Position numbers and translations under genes: made by a program. From NCBI GenBank assembly GCA_024274995.1, contig JAJSAA010000041.1, positions 1 through 10,076 on the forward strand: DNA of 10,076 nucleotides, written 5' to 3'. Within the stretch, counting starts at the first letter, position 1. Each line of letters opens with the position of its first letter. The notes under the pieces were generated by a model that worked only from the letters and a program-made list of their open reading frames with translations, ran no database searches and had not been told where the DNA came from. Shown here piece after piece: positions 1-5,779 of this stretch. The stretch comes from Deltaproteobacteria bacterium. GTDB taxonomy: Bacteria > Desulfobacterota > Desulfobulbia > Desulfobulbales > VMSU01.

Positions 1-1153
1 CAGGTATGATGGTATAGGTGGCGGGAATCTGCAGACTCTCATGCATGGTGTTTATAACAAAAACCTCCATGCCAAGCCGCTGAAGAGAGGCGGTCATGCT
101 CTCCACCTCCGTTCTCATATTATTGTCGGATATATCGGGCATATCGTCCAGATCAATGCTCTTGCCGGGATTGACAATATAATCTACCTCCGTTAGGTTG
201 CCTGGTTTGGGCAGACCGCTGGCCACGTAATTGGCTTTGGTGTGAAAGTCACCAGATAACTGCGCCACCTCGGTGAGGGCTCTGATAAGGGCCTTTGCCG
301 GGTTTGGGGTGGTACCGGCGGTATAGACAATCTCGCTGGTTTTGGGGAATGTCCCCTGGTCGATGGCCATTGCTCCAATGGTGGGAATGCCGGTATCAAG
401 CGTGAAATCATTTAGATAGACACTGATACCGTTGCGGGTGAATTTGGCCAGTAAATGGCTGGCCACCTTGTCCTTAATGGTATCCAGATTGATGGTCGGA
501 GCTTTGAGGCGGTCACGAGTTACAAGGGCGCAGACATGGCGCTCGACAATTTCACAAATTCCCTGGCTGACGGCCTCCTCGTATGAATTACCAGCTGAAG
601 GGCCATTAAATTCATTAATGGCGAAGAACCAGCTGAATGGCACCAAAACATCCTCGGCGTTAGTCAGGCTGTGGGCCCAGGCCCACTGAATGGGGATATT
701 GGCCAGTAATTTACTCAAGGTGCCGACATCCATATGATCGTCATGGACGGATTGCAAAAGCCGTTCGAGAGGCATCAGAGGATGACCGGCGGCCTTGATT
801 TCATCATAGGTGGCGGTAATGAAATTGGCCGGGTTCTTTATGAAGCTGAAAAAGCTGAAACGTTCGGCTAATTCCATACAGGCGCTGGCCTGTGATTGCT
901 CCGGGGTGCTGCCTTTTCCCATCTGCTTTTTGGTACCGATTATATCCTGGGCATCATTGCCGCAGACGCTGAAATAGACCGGAATATCAAGGCGGCCGCT
1001 GTCAATCCGCTTGACCTCTTTGAGGATATCAAGGTTGACTTCCCGCAGGCGCTCCTCAAAACGTTTAACGGTCTCCATTGGGCTGCAGACCTTGTCTTGG
1101 TCAAAGGTGTAATGTTTAAGAGAGTCGTGAAGGCGGATGGTGTTTTTCTGCAT
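1..1153 (-). CDS. YcaO-domain protein (3' end outside the window)
   Basis: The minus-strand frame opens at the ATG at 1153 and stays open to the left edge (384 codons seen), so the C-terminus is missing. The protein has the YcaO ATP-binding signatures in order. Residues 79-100 hold the GKGS segment and the E94-x2-E97-R98 helix. Residues 184-205 hold a GPSAGNS-YEEA stretch ending in E201-x2-E204-R205. Residues 280-297 hold TTPNPAKALIRALTE. The visible end (IPATYTIIP) resembles the last strand of the YcaO fold, so most of the domain is present. YcaO proteins use ATP to activate backbone amides, forming azolines, thioamides or amidines in peptides; others are accessory factors for S12 methylthiolation. 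Which applies here is not shown. The start has a poor Shine-Dalgarno but a TATAAT box about 17 bases upstream of the ATG. It follows a radical SAM gene on the same strand after a 106-base gap that carries a perfect palindrome. Family assignment is firm; function is open. Confidence 0.9.
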   Translation of the reverse strand, partial: MQKNTIRLHDSLKHYTFDQDKVCSPMETVKRFEERLREVNLDILKEVKRIDSGRLDIPVYFSVCGNDAQDIIGTKKQMGKGSTPEQSQASACMELAERFSFFSFIKNPANFITATYDEIKAAGHPLMPLERLLQSVHDDHMDVGTLSKLLANIPIQWAWAHSLTNAEDVLVPFSWFFAINEFNGPSAGNSYEEAVSQGICEIVERHVCALVTRDRLKAPTINLDTIKDKVASHLLAKFTRNGISVYLNDFTLDTGIPTIGAMAIDQGTFPKTSEIVYTAGTTPNPAKALIRALTEVAQLSGDFHTKANYVASGLPKPGNLTEVDYIVNPGKSIDLDDMPDISDNNMRTEVESMTASLQRLGMEVFVINTMHESLQIPATYTIIP

Positions 1154-1169
1154 AATAATTACCAATTTG

Positions 1170-1175
1170 ATTATA
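1170..1175 (-). promoter_or_regulatory. Candidate -10 box of the YcaO gene
   Basis: Read on the minus strand this is a perfect TATAAT, 17 bases upstream of the YcaO ATG. No good -35 hexamer lies 17 bases further up (the sequence there is GTGCCT). The large palindrome at 1198-1227 abuts that position. The arrangement fits a promoter that needs an activator, or one controlled at the palindrome, but this is inference from position only. Confidence 0.4.
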
Positions 1176-1197
1176 GTAAATTAATAAATGGCAGGCA

Positions 1198-1227
1198 CTA
1201 TCGTACTACTATGTAGTAGTACGATAG
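1198..1227. repeat. Perfect 14-bp inverted repeat with 2-base centre
   Basis: The arm ctatcgtactacta is followed by tg and then by its exact reverse complement. It lies in the gap between the radical SAM stop (1260) and the YcaO start (1153). No T-run follows it in either direction: plus continues cggcttagtctg and minus continues tgcctgccattt. It is therefore not a standard intrinsic terminator. Its place just upstream of the YcaO TATAAT box suits an operator for a dimeric regulator. In RNA it would form a long hairpin that could stabilise or process the upstream mRNA. The symmetry is seen directly; the role is inferred. Confidence 0.75.
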
Positions 1228-1259
1228 CGGCTTAGTCTGAAAAAAGCAAATATTTCTTC

Positions 1260-2555
1260 TTAGGCGTCTACAGGGGGATTAAAATAGCCAAAGCCCAGGG
1301 CCGGGTAGCGGATTTTCAGCTCTGTGAGCCAATTTTTGATGCCCATGGCCCTGCTGTCTGGCGGATGTTTAATGCCCTCGAGATACCAATCTGGATCCAT
1401 ATTCAGGTTGCGGAGCTGAATGAAATCAGGGCCGCAGTCGTCAATGAAGCGGCATAAGGCCTTAAACTCCTCCGGGCAGTCGGTAACTCCAGGGAATATA
1501 AAATAATTAAGGGATACGAAACGGCCCCGTTTCTTCATTTCCTTAATGGACTGGCGGACGGAATCAAGATTAAAATCCTTGGGACGGTAATAACGGCGGT
1601 GAACCTCGGGGCGGGCGCTGTTCATACTGGCCCGCATACTGTCAAGCCCGGCTTCAGCGAGGCGGGCTACGGCCTCAGGGCGGCTGGCATTGGTATTTAA
1701 ATTGATGGTGCCGTTTTTGGTCTGCCGGCGGATTAGTTTGATGGCCTGGACAATGGTATCTTCCTGGAGTAGCGGCTCACCTTCACAGCCCTGGCCAAAG
1801 CTCACCACCCCGTGCGGCTTGACTTTCTGGAGATGGCTGGCCGCTATACCGGCAATCTCTGCCGGGCTGGGAATAAATTTTATCCTTTCTTGGGTTGAGG
1901 GGCAGCAGCCTGAGGGCTGGAGTGATATACAACCCAGGCAGCGGGCGTTACAGATCGGCGAACATGGGAGGGGAGCCTCATCCCGTTCCAGAAAAAAGTT
2001 CTTGGCGGCGGGGCAGCTATAGGTCAGGCTGCACTTGCCAAGATGCTGAATCAGACGGTTGTCTGGATGCTGGCGCAGGGATTTTACTGTTTGCCGTTCA
2101 ATTTTGTCGGGATCAAAGCGGCATATATCCTGGCGTTTGCTGGTGTCGCTGCGAAAGGCGCTGACCCAGAATCTATCGTCATACCAGCCCACGGCACTAT
2201 AGGCGAAGAGGGGCAGGAGGGCGGGGGAGCTGTTATCCTTTTCAAAGGCGGTGAAATGGTTAAGGGTGTAAGCCGGTGATATAAAGGCCGCAACCGCCTG
2301 TATATCACCGGCGGCAAAGGGATTGTGTTTTAATTTAAGGGCTTCACCGTTATCCGGGGTAAACCCCACTGGATAACGGTGCGGCAGGACAAAGAGTTCG
2401 CTGCCCTCCGGTAGGGGAATAAGTTGATCTAAACTGGGAGCTTGAAACTGGTAAGCACTGCGGCCGGCCATTTCGAGTTCCGGGAAATCATATATCTCTC
2501 CATTGCTGTCGGCAAAAAGCAGACAGGGCATCGCCCGGGGATGTTCTTCGTTCAT
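1260..2555 (-). CDS. Radical SAM protein, uncharacterised subfamily
   Basis: This 431-residue protein carries the radical SAM cluster motif CxxxCxxC as C202-NAR-C206-LG-C209, followed by the glycine-rich SAM-binding segment GQGCEGEP at 254-261 and a beta/alpha pattern (INLNTNA at 284-290, MRASMNS at 307-313). The motif is unusually far from the N-terminus: about 195 residues of unrecognised sequence precede it. Five more cysteines flank it (C175, C181, C198, C217, C218), a density that could support an extra Fe-S cluster. There is no TRAM or UPF0004 domain, so it is not RimO or MiaB. No SPASM-type cysteine block follows the barrel. The start lies 5 bases after the stop of the 141-residue gene, so the two are surely co-transcribed. 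Downstream is a YcaO gene, which raises the idea of a joint peptide or protein modification pathway. The enzyme class is confident; reaction and substrate are unknown. Confidence 0.92.
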   Translation of the reverse strand: MNEEHPRAMPCLLFADSNGEIYDFPELEMAGRSAYQFQAPSLDQLIPLPEGSELFVLPHRYPVGFTPDNGEALKLKHNPFAAGDIQAVAAFISPAYTLNHFTAFEKDNSSPALLPLFAYSAVGWYDDRFWVSAFRSDTSKRQDICRFDPDKIERQTVKSLRQHPDNRLIQHLGKCSLTYSCPAAKNFFLERDEAPLPCSPICNARCLGCISLQPSGCCPSTQERIKFIPSPAEIAGIAASHLQKVKPHGVVSFGQGCEGEPLLQEDTIVQAIKLIRRQTKNGTINLNTNASRPEAVARLAEAGLDSMRASMNSARPEVHRRYYRPKDFNLDSVRQSIKEMKKRGRFVSLNYFIFPGVTDCPEEFKALCRFIDDCGPDFIQLRNLNMDPDWYLEGIKHPPDSRAMGIKNWLTELKIRYPALGFGYFNPPVDA

Positions 2556-2560
2556 TCCGG

Positions 2561-2986
2561 TCAGGCGGGTGGCCGTATGCTGTGCATGACGGAATCAATG
2601 GTTTTGTATATATCCATATCATCGCCAAAAATATCAAGAATAGCCGGGTTATTAATCAAATCTTCAATAATATATTGGGTAAGGTAAAGACTGATAATAT
2701 TTGGATCTGGTACCATGGTTCGAATGGGGGCGGTTTTGAACTGGATATCAAACTCATCCATATCGGCCATCCGGCTCAAAAGTTTACTCAATAACTCTCT
2801 GATAGTTCGTTCTGAGTTGGTTTCAATAATATGATCATCAAGAAGGTGCTGAACTAATTTTATTGCCAGGTCATCGGCATGACGGAAGCAGGCCTGCAAC
2901 ATGAATTTTCGTTCTCTCTCCCGATCCCGGTCAATCGCTTTGGCAGCCTTTTCCGCAGCTCCGTATGGATTATGTGCCCTCGCCAT
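2561..2986 (-). CDS. Uncharacterised 141-residue helical protein
   Basis: No family is recognised. The start is well supported: AAGGAG at 2993-2998 lies 7 bases before the ATG. Residues 12-29 are rich in Lys, Arg and Glu (a probable charged helix), and the rest alternates hydrophobic and acidic residues as in a soluble helical protein. There is one cysteine (C33), no signal peptide and no membrane segment. The C-terminus ends shortly after the acidic stretch FGDDMD. It is the first gene of the minus-strand operon and ends 5 bases before the radical SAM start. It could be a substrate carrier, a partner or a modified protein for the radical SAM enzyme, but nothing in the sequence proves this. 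Unrelated function with shared transcription is equally possible. Confidence 0.85.
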   Translation of the reverse strand: MARAHNPYGAAEKAAKAIDRDRERERKFMLQACFRHADDLAIKLVQHLLDDHIIETNSERTIRELLSKLLSRMADMDEFDIQFKTAPIRTMVPDPNIISLYLTQYIIEDLINNPAILDIFGDDMDIYKTIDSVMHSIRPPA

Positions 2987-3053
2987 TTCTATCTCCTTAT
3001 ATTAATGAATGCTTAAATTTTAGTTTTTAGCCAATTGTGTTATCTCTCGTGCC

Positions 3054-3075
3054 TAAAAACGGTCACAAAGACCGT
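3054..3075 (-). terminator. Weak hairpin plus T-run in the leader of the minus operon
   Basis: On the minus strand ACGGTC, the loop TTTGT and GACCGT are followed at once by TTTTA. This is a six-bp stem with the form of an intrinsic terminator. No minus-strand gene lies upstream of it. If the promoter candidate at 3145-3173 is real, the hairpin sits inside the roughly 150-base leader of the 141-residue/radical SAM operon and could act as an attenuator. The short stem and short T-run keep confidence low. Confidence 0.3.
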
Positions 3076-3109
3076 CTGAAAAAACTAAAAATAGAATTCA
3101 GTAAAATAA

Positions 3110-3138
3110 TTGATTGTGAGAAAAAATTAAAGTAATAT
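3110..3138 (+). promoter_or_regulatory. Promoter candidate for the siroheme reductase operon
   Basis: TTGATT at 3110-3115 and TAATAT at 3133-3138 are separated by exactly 17 bases, each matching four of six consensus positions. Initiation just after 3138 would give a leader of about 125 bases containing the GC-rich island at 3176-3245. The AT-rich setting makes chance matches likely. Confidence 0.35.
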
Positions 3139-3144
3139 GATCAA

Positions 3145-3173
3145 ATTATCTTAAATAAATTGGTAACTGTTAA
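3145..3173 (-). promoter_or_regulatory. Promoter candidate for the minus-strand operon
   Basis: On the minus strand TTAACA (3173-3168) and GATAAT (3150-3145) are 17 bases apart, each matching five of six sigma-70 positions. Transcription would begin near 3138 and run towards the 141-residue gene. It is back to back with the plus-strand candidate at 3110-3138, so the two divergent operons could be coordinately controlled. Confidence 0.4.
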
Positions 3174-3175
3174 AG

Positions 3176-3253
3176 TCAGCACTTTCCTGAGCCGTTACAG
3201 CACTTGGTTCGGGGCAGTTTGCCCGTCTTGGCCGGACAGTTACATAAATTCAA
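3176..3253 (-). other. GC-rich island with a 25-codon cysteine-rich reading frame
   Basis: This stretch is clearly richer in G and C than the AT-rich DNA to its left. On the minus strand it reads, from a TTG directly after an in-frame TGA, as a 25-residue basic peptide with Cys at 4, 6, 18, 19 and 25 (core motif KCCNGSGKC), ending in TGA. It has no Shine-Dalgarno and no ATG, and the minus promoter candidate lies downstream of it. On the plus strand the same DNA is the presumed 5' leader of the siroheme reductase and holds a small hairpin (GGGCA, loop GTT, TGCCC at 3212-3224). It could be a small metal-binding peptide gene, a structured leader or chance. It is recorded as an observation, not as a confirmed gene. 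Confidence 0.25.
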
Positions 3254-3268
3254 TCAGTGAGAAAGGTT

Positions 3269-3889
3269 ATGAATAAGAAAAAGCTCAAGAAAAGTATTAC
3301 TATTCTATTGCCGGCGGGGTTACTGCCCGCTGGAATGTTAACCGTGGTTCACGATCTGGCTGAGCGTTATAATCTCGGTATTTATTTGTCTACAGCGCAG
3401 AATATCCGCCTTTTAGATGTCAAGGATGAAAACGAGGAGGCAATCAAGAAGGCGCTTGTTGAGGCCGGGGCGGAATTAAAAGGCCCGGGGAAATTCCCTC
3501 TGCCCCGTATCTGTGTGGGCAGTCAGTATTGCCAGTTGGGAATGGTAAATACCCAGGCCTTCTCTAATCGTATCCTGGAGCGTTTTAAGGATCGAACCAA
3601 TGTAAAGCCAAAATTTAAAATTGCGGTCTCGGCCTGTCCAGCCTCCTGCTCAAACCCCCTTACCACCGATATTGGGGTGCGGGCCGTTAGAAATGGTTTT
3701 GAGGTTTATGCCGGTGGAAAAGGCGGCCCTAAACCAAAGGTTGGACGACGTATCGCCGCTGGAGTAGATGAAGAGAAGGTTCTGGAGATAATTGAGTCTC
3801 TTGTTGATTTCCATGCCCGCAAAACCGGTAAGAAACAGCGTCTCGTGAAGCTGATTGATGATCCTGAATTTCCCTTTGCCGCAGTTTGA
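3269..3889 (+). CDS. Mini siroheme sulfite reductase (assimilatory-type, low molecular weight)
   Basis: The 206-residue protein has one nitrite/sulfite reductase ferredoxin-like half-domain (about 10-75) followed by the siroheme-[4Fe-4S] motif: C82-x5-C88 (CVGSQYC) and C123-x3-C127 (CPASC). These four cysteines bind the cluster bridged to siroheme in this family. It lacks the second half-domain of full SiR (about 550 residues) and the ferredoxin insert of DsrA and DsrB. It therefore resembles the single-subunit low-molecular-weight reductases of sulfate reducers and methanogens, which reduce sulfite to sulfide with six electrons; the physiological substrate is not proven. I prefer the ATG at 3269 because GTGAG lies 7 bases before it. 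A GTG at 3257 would add four residues but has no ribosome site. The next gene is a flavoprotein reductase 74 bases on, a possible redox partner. Confidence 0.87.
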   Translation: MNKKKLKKSITILLPAGLLPAGMLTVVHDLAERYNLGIYLSTAQNIRLLDVKDENEEAIKKALVEAGAELKGPGKFPLPRICVGSQYCQLGMVNTQAFSNRILERFKDRTNVKPKFKIAVSACPASCSNPLTTDIGVRAVRNGFEVYAGGKGGPKPKVGRRIAAGVDEEKVLEIIESLVDFHARKTGKKQRLVKLIDDPEFPFAAV

Positions 3890-3963
3890 TTATTACGCTT
3901 ACGGGTTGAGGGTAGTTTGCAGCCCTCGCTGAATGGTTATTGATTGAATAACAGGTGAATTTT

Positions 3964-4884
3964 ATGAGTGAGAATATAATTGATGTGCTTATCGTCGGCG
4001 CTGGTCCTGCCGGTTTGCAGGCCGCTGTCCATGCCGTTCGTAAAAAGGCCGGGGTAAAGGTTTTTGGCCGGATTGAGGCCAGCAGTTTATATGGGGCTCA
4101 TGTTGAAAATTATCTTTGTATCAGCGGAGTCAGCACTGGGGCCGATCTGCTCAGCGCTGCCCAGGAGCAGGCTCGCAGTTTCGGGGCCGATATAATTAAT
4201 GAGGATGTTCTGAGCCTTGAGCAAAAAGATAATTTATTCTTTGTTCGTACTGAGAGCGGTGAGTTTCTGGCCCGTTCCGTAATTCTCGCCACCGGCACCT
4301 CGCGTAAAAAGCTTCGAGTAGCGGGCGAAAAGGAATTTGCCGGCCGCGGGGTGAGTTACTGTGTTGATTGTGATGCCAATTTTTTTCGTAAAGCCAGGGT
4401 GGCAGTGGTGGGGAATGGTAGTGCGGCGGCTGACGGGGCTTTGACCCTGCTTAATTATGCCTCTGAAGTTTTCCTGCTGGCCGACAAACTTAATCTGGCC
4501 CCTGATTTGGCTGCCAAACTTGCCGCCAGCGCCGTGCAGGTGAAAGAGACTTCGGTCAAGGAAATTGTCGGTAATAATGCTGTCGAATCTCTGCTTTTGG
4601 CTGATGGTGATAAACTGGAGCTGGAGGGGGTATTTATTGAGCTGGGGGCCAAAGGAGCCCTGGAGCTGGCGGTAAATATCGGCGTCAGCCTCGATATGGA
4701 GACAATGAGCCATATTGAGACGAATAAGCGGCTGGAAACAAATATTAAGGGGATATATGCCGCTGGTGATATTGTCGGCCCCCCCTATCAGATGGCCAAG
4801 GCCGTGGGTGATGGCTGCGTGGCAGGCTGGTATGCCGCCAATTATGCCAATAAATTAAGGCGTCAAGATGAGGCAGGTTCCTGA
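3964..4884 (+). CDS. Thioredoxin-reductase-like FAD oxidoreductase, atypical electron donor
   Basis: The 306-residue protein has the TrxR layout. An N-terminal FAD motif GAGPAG lies at 12-17. The pyridine-nucleotide-type domain carries the redox pair C133-VD-C136 followed by DANFF. A GNGSAA nucleotide motif lies at 150-155. The C-terminal FAD motif is YAAGD at 265-269. These enzymes pass electrons through FAD to the CxxC and on to thioredoxin or a similar disulfide. The HRRxxxR stretch that binds the 2'-phosphate of NADPH in classical TrxR is replaced by ADKLNLA at about 173-179. NADH, a ferredoxin or another donor is therefore more likely than NADPH. The start at 3964 is chosen because AGGTGA at 3953-3958 is 5 bases upstream; a GTG at 3955 falls inside that site. 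It lies downstream of the siroheme reductase, and its stop abuts the tadA reading frame. Confidence 0.85.
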   Translation: MSENIIDVLIVGAGPAGLQAAVHAVRKKAGVKVFGRIEASSLYGAHVENYLCISGVSTGADLLSAAQEQARSFGADIINEDVLSLEQKDNLFFVRTESGEFLARSVILATGTSRKKLRVAGEKEFAGRGVSYCVDCDANFFRKARVAVVGNGSAAADGALTLLNYASEVFLLADKLNLAPDLAAKLAASAVQVKETSVKEIVGNNAVESLLLADGDKLELEGVFIELGAKGALELAVNIGVSLDMETMSHIETNKRLETNIKGIYAAGDIVGPPYQMAKAVGDGCVAGWYAANYANKLRRQDEAGS

Positions 4885-4904
4885 TTAACTCCTCTCTGGA
4901 CTAC

Positions 4905-5339
4905 ATGCGGCTAGCTTATGGCGAAGCGTTACGAGCCGCCGAACGTGGTGAGGTGCCGGTCGGGGCGGTTCTCAGCGCTGCCGATGGCACGGTGCTGGCT
5001 CAGGCCGGTAATTCGGTTATCGGTGCTCACGATCCTACTGCCCATGCCGAAATTTTGGTTCTGCGGGAGGGCGGGCGGTGTTCAAAAAACTATCGGCTGC
5101 CTGATACAACGATTTATGTTACCCTTGAGCCCTGTCTTATGTGTTTTGGGGCTCTGATTCAGGCCCGGGTCGTCCGCTTGGTTTTCGCGGCCCATGATCC
5201 AAAAACCGGGGCGGTAGAAAGCCGCTATCAAATCGGCAGTGATAATCTTCTTAACCATAAAATAAAGGTTGAAACAGGAGTAATGGCCGCTGAATGCGGA
5301 GCCTTATTAAAGAATTTTTTCCGTTCACGGAGAAGTTAG
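4905..5339 (+). CDS. tadA: tRNA-specific adenosine deaminase
   Basis: TadA deaminates A34 of tRNA-Arg(ACG) to inosine in the cytoplasm. The zinc-binding deaminase motif is H47-A-E49 (catalytic Glu) with P76-C77-LM-C80, and the family landmark GEVPVGAV is at 15-22. Length (144 residues) is slightly short at the N-terminus. In frame upstream of the ATG the codons read as S-S-L-D-Y before M-R-L-A, which matches the usual TadA beginning. The frame is open back to a TGA at 4869, with AGGCAGG at 4871-4877 as a ribosome site. No ATG, GTG or TTG exists there; CTG at 4881 or ATT at 4884 would overlap the preceding stop. Translation may thus start at a non-canonical codon, adding seven or eight residues. 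The gene follows the flavoprotein directly and its stop shares one base with tRNA-Ser. Identity is very secure; the start is not. Confidence 0.95.
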   Translation: MRLAYGEALRAAERGEVPVGAVLSAADGTVLAQAGNSVIGAHDPTAHAEILVLREGGRCSKNYRLPDTTIYVTLEPCLMCFGALIQARVVRLVFAAHDPKTGAVESRYQIGSDNLLNHKIKVETGVMAAECGALLKNFFRSRRS

Positions 5340-5428
5340 GAGAGGTGCCAGAGTGGCCGAATGGGCCGCACTCGAAATGCGGTGAACCTTTGCGGGTTCC
5401 GTGGGTTCGACTCCCACCCTCTCCGCCA
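5339..5428 (+). tRNA. tRNA-Ser (anticodon CGA)
   Basis: The full cloverleaf can be drawn. The acceptor stem is GGAGAGG (5339-5345) with CCTCTCC (5418-5424). The anticodon stem is CCGCA/TGCGG around the loop CTCGAAA, with anticodon CGA at 5373-5375. The class II variable arm pairs GAACC with GGTTC. The T arm is GTGGG-TTCGACT-CCCAC (5401-5417). The discriminator is G5425, the usual base for tRNA-Ser, and CCA is encoded at 5426-5428. The long variable arm plus CGA fixes serine (codon UCG). Its first base is also the last base of the tadA TAG stop, so it may be cut from the tadA transcript or have a promoter within tadA. Confidence 0.97.
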
Positions 5429-5465
5429 GTATCAATTTCACAACTAATAAAATTTTTGGAAATGC

Positions 5466-5720
5466 TTATTTTCTACCCATGGCCCGTTTGGAGGCCTTCA
5501 ACGGATTGACTTTTATCTTAGAGGTAGTGATTTCCGGTTTAACATGGGAGGCAAAATTACAGATTCCCAGCTTCCATTTTGCTTCGGGGTTGATGTAGGT
5601 CTTACATATTTTCTGGGACTCAACCTCGATAATTCGCTCGCAACCCTCGCACTTTTCAGTAATGGGGTTAAATATTCCGCTGGTGTATATCTGATTTACC
5701 TGATTTTCCGCTGTAGCCAT
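5466..5720 (-). CDS. Small four-cysteine protein of unknown function
   Basis: The 84-residue protein has a good start (AGGAGA at 5727-5732, seven bases before the ATG). It carries exactly four cysteines: C24-EG-C27, C39 and C54. Their spacing would suit one zinc or iron-sulfur site. A KWKLGICNFASH segment at 48-59 is the most distinctive stretch. The C-terminus is basic (KIKVNPLKASKRAMGRK), hinting at nucleic-acid or ribosome contact. There is no signal peptide or membrane segment. It lies downstream of hslU on the same strand but has its own promoter candidate in a 133-base gap, and it converges on the tRNA-Ser gene 37 bases away. I do not recognise a named family. It is probably a real gene, given its start site and compact cysteine pattern. 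Confidence 0.78.
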   Translation of the reverse strand: MATAENQVNQIYTSGIFNPITEKCEGCERIIEVESQKICKTYINPEAKWKLGICNFASHVKPEITTSKIKVNPLKASKRAMGRK

Positions 5721-5779
5721 GCCAACTCTCCTAATAAACTTTATGCTATTTAAGCAATGATTGTTAATTGAAACAGCAA

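Noticed and set aside
432..689. Plus-strand open frame of 85 codons
   Set aside because: It is fully antisense to the YcaO domain, has low-complexity non-protein-like sequence and shows no family motif.
896..1216. Plus-strand open frame of 106 codons
   Set aside because: It lies antisense to the YcaO coding region, whose conserved motifs prove the minus strand, and it runs into the palindrome.
3908..3927. GAGGG/CCCTC hairpin between the siroheme reductase and the flavoprotein gene
   Set aside because: The stem is only five bp with a 10-base loop and no T-run follows, so a terminator cannot be claimed.
4234..4713. Minus-strand open frame of 159 codons
   Set aside because: It is antisense to the flavoprotein, which has clear FAD and CxxC motifs. 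No motif is seen in this frame.
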